NCBI RefSeq assembly: GCF_018320785.1
Contig: NC_054881.1
Location: 23,622,275-23,686,274 of the forward strand
Length of the DNA stretch: 64,000 bases
Direction of reading: 5' to 3'
Origin: Cheilinus undulatus
Taxonomy: Eukaryota > Chordata > Actinopteri > Labriformes > Labridae
The notes beneath the pieces were generated by a model. The model was given only the letters and a program-made list of their open reading frames with translations. It was not told the DNA's origin and ran no database searches. A program made the position numbers and the translations under genes. Position 1 is the stretch's first letter. The number at the start of each line of letters is the position of its first letter. Shown piece by piece: positions 62,001 through 64,000 of the stretch.

Positions 62001-62171
62001 ATTGGGATTTGGAGACATTCTTTATGGGAATGAAATATCGTTTTCTTACCCTCCAATCTGTTTTTTCAGCTTGGCACAGAGCAGCAGATCGCTGAAGAGG
62101 AAGACGTGCCGCAGCTTCCTCGCTCCTTCCACTAACTCCACCATGAAACTGTCCTTGAGAAGCTGCCGGTT
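46974..62171 (-). CDS. bcr: bcr, 3' part: PH (part), C2 and RhoGAP domains
   Basis: BCR is a cytoplasmic regulator of Rho-family GTPases with an N-terminal coiled coil and kinase-like region, DH-PH exchange module, C2 domain and RhoGAP domain. Fifteen exons (human exons 9-23) join in phase to 1698 nt, 565 residues plus stop. The order is: most of PH ([20 protein letters not shown] to [10 protein letters not shown]), C2 (about residues 165-290 of this part), RhoGAP ([17 protein letters not shown] onwards). RhoGAP signatures are present: the arginine finger in [19 protein letters not shown], and [13 protein letters not shown]. The C terminus [10 protein letters not shown] is a class I PDZ ligand; this tail separates bcr from its paralogue abr, which ends FSTDV after a different segment. 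DH and upstream exons lie beyond the right edge. Confidence 0.97.
47153..47315 (-). CDS. bcr: bcr exon 22
   Basis: 163 nt, acceptor TCTCCTCAG, donor GTCAGCCA. Encodes [40 protein letters not shown] and [22 protein letters not shown] is the third RhoGAP signature. Confidence 0.97.
47840..48292 (+). repeat. Retroposon 3' end ending in (TTCTGA)n-like tail, copy 2
   Basis: Collinear with 24840-25262: CATACTCAAATGCTGTAAGT, GGCTCACCTCATACACACAT, CATTTGCACATCTTG, GTACATATTTAAATCC, AATTCCTGTACACTGAAAGC, ending AATAAAGCTGATTCTGATTC. It lies in the bcr intron between exons 21 and 22. Confidence 0.75.
48456..48561 (-). CDS. bcr: bcr exon 21
   Basis: 106 nt, acceptor GCCCACAG, donor GTAGGAAC. Encodes (T)[20 protein letters not shown] and [14 protein letters not shown]. 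Confidence 0.96.
48684..48818 (-). CDS. bcr: bcr exon 20
   Basis: 135 nt, acceptor CTCCTGCAG, donor GTAAGTCA. Encodes [39 protein letters not shown] and NFAGGI, including the conserved [12 protein letters not shown] helix. Confidence 0.96.
49153..49292 (-). CDS. bcr: bcr exon 19
   Basis: 140 nt, acceptor TTCATGCAG, donor GTGAGTAA. Encodes [40 protein letters not shown] and KTAFDT; the Arg of GIYRVSG is the catalytic arginine finger of RhoGAP. Confidence 0.96.
49964..50073 (-). CDS. bcr: bcr exon 18
   Basis: 110 nt, acceptor TGTGTCAG, donor GTGAGTAT. Encodes [19 protein letters not shown] then [17 protein letters not shown] plus AA: linker into the RhoGAP domain. Confidence 0.95.
50502..50561 (-). 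CDS. bcr: bcr exon 17
   Basis: 60 nt, 20 codons, acceptor CCTCTCAG, donor GTGAGTAA. Encodes [20 protein letters not shown], the end of C2. Too short to be seen without following the frame. Confidence 0.95.
50562..52350 (-). other. bcr intron 16, proximal part
   Basis: No coding sequence seen. A T25 run lies at 51016-51040. AT-rich otherwise. Confidence 0.6.
52360..52685 (-). repeat. Interspersed repeat, class uncertain
   Basis: The stretch with CAGATCTGTGAAGGGTTGCA, CTCAGTCAGAGTGACCATCA and GGCTGGGCGACCAGCTCTTG is, from memory, a very common dispersed fish repeat, but I cannot assign a class from sequence alone. It directly abuts the TTAA-ended repeat at 52686. Confidence 0.5.
52686..53300 (+). 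repeat. TTAA-ended dispersed repeat, long copy with tRNA-like core
   Basis: Begins TTAAAGGGCCACATTATGCA and shares its first ~210 bp with the reverse-oriented copy at 23.3 kb. The right limit (TTAAAAGGGTTAA, about 53286-53298) is approximate. The central part contains a tRNA-like promoter region (52974-53040). TTAA at the ends suggests a piggyBac-like insertion target. Confidence 0.6.
52974..53040 (+). other. tRNA-like sequence (A and B box) inside a repeat
   Basis: GATAGCTCAGTGGGTCACCC fits the tRNA A box and GGTTCGAATCCCAGTCC fits the B box/T-arm at the right spacing. The acceptor stem does not pair convincingly, so it is a tRNA-derived SINE head or a tRNA pseudogene. Confidence 0.55.
53336..53520 (+). 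mobile_element. Tc1-like transposon, 5' end fragment
   Basis: AAATCCCAGTTCCAAAAAAG then TTGGGGCAGTG, GTTTCAACCTGTATTTTG, AAATACAGCACAAAGACAAG and ATATTTAATGTTCAAGCTGA match the left end of the copy at 41.6 kb. The rest is missing. Confidence 0.75.
53521..55156 (-). other. bcr intron 16, distal part
   Basis: No exon or repeat family recognised. Confidence 0.5.
55157..55288 (-). CDS. bcr: bcr exon 16
   Basis: 132 nt, 44 codons, acceptor TCCCTCAG, donor GTATGACA. Encodes [40 protein letters not shown] and GQIP: C2 domain. Confidence 0.96.
55289..58330 (-). other. bcr intron 15
   Basis: About 3 kb. Contains the AGCTTTAGCTAAAGCT palindrome cluster (56738-56836) and a C11 run near 57697. No exon seen. 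Confidence 0.6.
56738..56836. repeat. Cluster of TTAGCTTTAGCTAAAGCTAA palindromes
   Basis: A perfect 20-bp palindrome near 56738-56757 and a second copy near 56818-56836, each followed by related CTAGCTA(C/T)(A/G)TA phrases, about 80 nt apart. Confidence 0.6.
58331..58428 (-). CDS. bcr: bcr exon 15
   Basis: 98 nt, acceptor TCTATCAG, donor GTAAGAGA. Encodes [19 protein letters not shown] and [14 protein letters not shown]: core C2 strands. Confidence 0.95.
58767..58841 (-). CDS. bcr: bcr exon 14
   Basis: 75 nt, acceptor TTTTTCCAG, donor GTGAGTCA. Encodes [19 protein letters not shown] and GLKQSL plus one base, starting the C2 domain. It corresponds to human exon b3, whose end (GFKQSS) is the e14a2 fusion point. 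Confidence 0.95.
58842..60591 (-). other. bcr intron 13
   Basis: 1.75 kb, with a (GA)n run at about 58883-58905 next to exon 14 and a short L2-type tail fragment at 60258-60330 (CAGCTGGGATAGGCTCCAGC). It is the counterpart of the human intron between b2 and b3. Confidence 0.7.
60258..60330 (+). repeat. L2-type LINE tail fragment
   Basis: CCAGTCCAGGGTGTACCCCG followed by GACAGCTGGGATAGGCTCCA, the standard phrase of fish L2-type 3' ends. Confidence 0.7.
60592..60696 (-). CDS. bcr: bcr exon 13
   Basis: 105 nt, acceptor TTCTAAAG, donor GTAAGCCA. Encodes (C)[20 protein letters not shown] then [14 protein letters not shown]. It corresponds to human exon b2, the last BCR exon in e13a2 fusion transcripts. 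Confidence 0.94.
60839..60914 (-). CDS. bcr: bcr exon 12
   Basis: 76 nt, acceptor TATTCAG, donor GTAAGTGT. Encodes [19 protein letters not shown] and KEQQKK plus one base: the C-terminal helix of the PH domain. Confidence 0.95.
61091..61210 (-). CDS. bcr: bcr exon 11
   Basis: 120 nt, 40 codons, acceptor ATTTCAG, donor GTCAAGAC. Encodes [20 protein letters not shown] and [20 protein letters not shown], the coiled insert and a PH strand. Confidence 0.94.
61434..61599 (-). CDS. bcr: bcr exon 10
   Basis: 166 nt, acceptor AATGCAG, donor GTACAGGC. Encodes [19 protein letters not shown], an acidic loop ([18 protein letters not shown]) and [15 protein letters not shown]. The loop is shorter and more acidic than the human equivalent as I recall it. 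Confidence 0.94.
62050..62171 (-). CDS. bcr: bcr exon 9 (human numbering)
   Basis: 122 nt, acceptor CTTCTACAG, donor GTAAGAAA. Encodes [20 protein letters not shown], then [19 protein letters not shown] plus GG: first strands of the PH domain. Confidence 0.95.
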
Positions 62172-64000
62172 CTGTAGAAGGAACACAAAACAATCGTGTC
62201 AGTCACACAAAGTTTCAACTGTTAAAAACTTAGTGCTTGATTAATAGTCTATTTAGTTGTAATATTTGGTTGCTAGATCAAATAAGTATCAAAAACTCAA
62301 AGGAAGTGTCACATTAAAATCCTCTTTAACCTCCTGAGACTTCAGCTTTAGTTTAGAATGCAATTTTCCTTAAAATTAGAAGACGTTTCCAAAATCTTAA
62401 AAAAATTAAAATTGCCTAAAATATTCCTAAAGAGTCCAGGGAAAATACATACATTTTTAATCCCATAAACCATGCCAAAATCTCCTCAAACAGTCATCAA
62501 ATGTTTCAGTGACACTTCATGAAAAATGTCTGCAGATTTTAATAAAAAATTACCCCCAAAATTCTGTGAAAAGTCCTGAGATTAAAAATAAAAAATCCCC
62601 AAAATAAAAAAAAAAAAATCCAGAAATTTTCAGAGGAAATTCCAATACATTTCCCTAAAAGTACCTTGAAATTTAAAAGCAAATCCCCCTAAACCTCAAA
62701 TCATCCTCACCAATATTTGCAAACATATCCTCATGACTTTAAGGAACAATCAAAAACATTCAAAGCAAATTCCATCCGGAATTTCCGATTATATTCCCTT
62801 AAAATACCCCAAAACCTCAAAGGAAACACCATCAATTAAAAAAAAAAAGGTTAAATCATTTCTGAACTGAACTGCACGTCTTCTCTCCTGTCCTCTAATT
62901 GTGTTTTCTTACCTTTTTCCCCCAAATGCTCCATCTTACTTTCTTTAAAGAGTTAAACACAAGAATCCTTGCTGTGGCAAATATAAAAATGTTGCTTTTC
63001 TGCTGTCTATCCTGCTGCTTTGGTTTCAGGCATTTATAATAATAACGTAGCAATGATTTTACAGTGTTGCTAATGATCTTGTTTGCTTTTGTAGGTCATA
63101 AAGTGGCATCTGTATTAATGTGGCTCTGTTTTACAACCAGCTAAAACTATAACCCAACCAAGGACCTTTAATAAAAATGATGATATTAATAAAGTTTATT
63201 TGTAAAGCAATGGCAAAACATAATTTAAACTATAATAAAGGAACCAAAACCACCACTTGGCAGTTATATAGTACCTCCATGAGGTTTAACATCCCCGGAC
63301 ACGGAAAGTACAGTGTGGGTCAAGAGGGAGGGCTAGGGTGGCTTTAGTGGTAGTGTGAATCCCAGAAATCTTATAATGGGGGAAATGAACGTGCAGCCCA
63401 CTGACCTTGACCTCTGACCTCACTGGTCTACTCAGCTTATCCTTAGGCAGCATGGACCTTGAGCACAGCTTAAAGATCTCTTAATGAATTCTTGACATAT
63501 TCACAAACAAGAGATAAATATGAGGCCCAATTAGTAATTTTCCTAGGTGAAAAATTTCACATCAAGTTGAATGCAGATTATAATTGCATTTAGTCAACAA
63601 ATTTGAAGTTAGGAAAATAGGAATTAAGCAGTCAAAACTAAGGACTGTTTATTCAAGACAGCATCACTGTAGCAACTGGTAAACGGTGTGAAGCTGGTTA
63701 ACAGGATGTACCCAACATTAGCAGTGCCAGGACTGCTGGCCTTCAACCCTCTTGCAGGTTAATGTCCACATTCTTGTGCTGCATATCATCACTCAGTGCT
63801 TTGGTAATATGAGAAAGCCTACATACAACTTTATCCCCATTTACTAGATCAAAACAGTGATAAACAATGCTGTTCCTACCGGATGCTATCTATGCTATCA
63901 GTTCAGTGTTGTTTACATTCAAGTTAAAGCACTGTGGCAGCATGGTGGTACCTATTAATGGGTGCTATGGCGGTTACTAATGAAGGGCAGCTACAGTAAA
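62172..64000 (-). other. bcr intron 8 (truncated by window edge)
   Basis: No further bcr exon is recognised. The segment 62330-62850 is AT-rich with recurring phrases of the type CCCCAAAAT/CCCTAAA and AATTCC, perhaps a degenerate low-complexity repeat. Confidence 0.55.

Noticed and set aside
46974-62171. Assignment of this gene to abr, the paralogue of bcr
   Set aside because: The C-terminal segment [20 protein letters not shown] fits bcr, and the adora2a-snrpd3 linkage fits the bcr locus.

Overview
The window looks like nuclear DNA of a ray-finned fish, probably a percomorph teleost. It is AT-rich, with small exons separated by GT-AG introns, and carries fish-type dispersed repeats: Tc1-like transposons, L2-type LINE tails and small TTAA-flanked elements. 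Four vertebrate genes can be read exon by exon. All four lie on the minus strand, in the order camkk2 - snrpd3 - adora2a - bcr with rising coordinate. Exons were placed by hand from protein similarity, splice signals and phase. There is no transcript evidence, and family names rest on remembered vertebrate proteins.

Region by region: 1-3.8 kb holds the first two coding exons of camkk2 (CaM-kinase kinase 2); its kinase domain lies beyond the left edge. 3.8-13.2 kb is upstream or intronic DNA of camkk2 with a candidate 5' exon near 11.7 kb, an L2-type tail and a 475-bp inverted-repeat element with a 9-bp target duplication. 13.2-17.1 kb is the complete small gene snrpd3 (Sm D3 of the spliceosome), with a promoter carrying two ZNF143-like sites. 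17.1-21.1 kb is intergenic with a decayed Tc1-like copy. 21.1-29.7 kb is the complete adora2a (adenosine A2A receptor) in four coding exons, two introns more than expected from the human gene; a possible untranslated first exon lies near 35.7-36.1 kb. 30-40.6 kb is intergenic, with several transposon remnants and an undescribed-looking 1.19-kb element (32,051-33,240) containing a near-perfect UUCG-loop hairpin. 40.7-62.2 kb is the 3' half of bcr (human exons 9-23): part of the PH domain, the C2 domain, the full RhoGAP domain and the C-terminal PDZ ligand, with a possible 6.3-kb 3' UTR. 62.2-64 kb is a bcr intron.

The genes are not an operon and act in separate pathways: calcium signalling upstream of AMPK and CaMKs, pre-mRNA splicing, Gs-coupled adenosine signalling and Rho-GTPase control. 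snrpd3, adora2a and bcr are linked on human chromosome 22q11, whereas CAMKK2 is on 12q24, so the order suggests an older 12q/22q linkage. No bacterial features, CRISPR arrays, rRNA genes or convincing intact tRNA genes were seen. I did not find a wholly new biological system; the least explained structures are the 32-33 kb element, the hairpins in the bcr 3' region and a coding-like motif shared by 33.9 and 36.8 kb.
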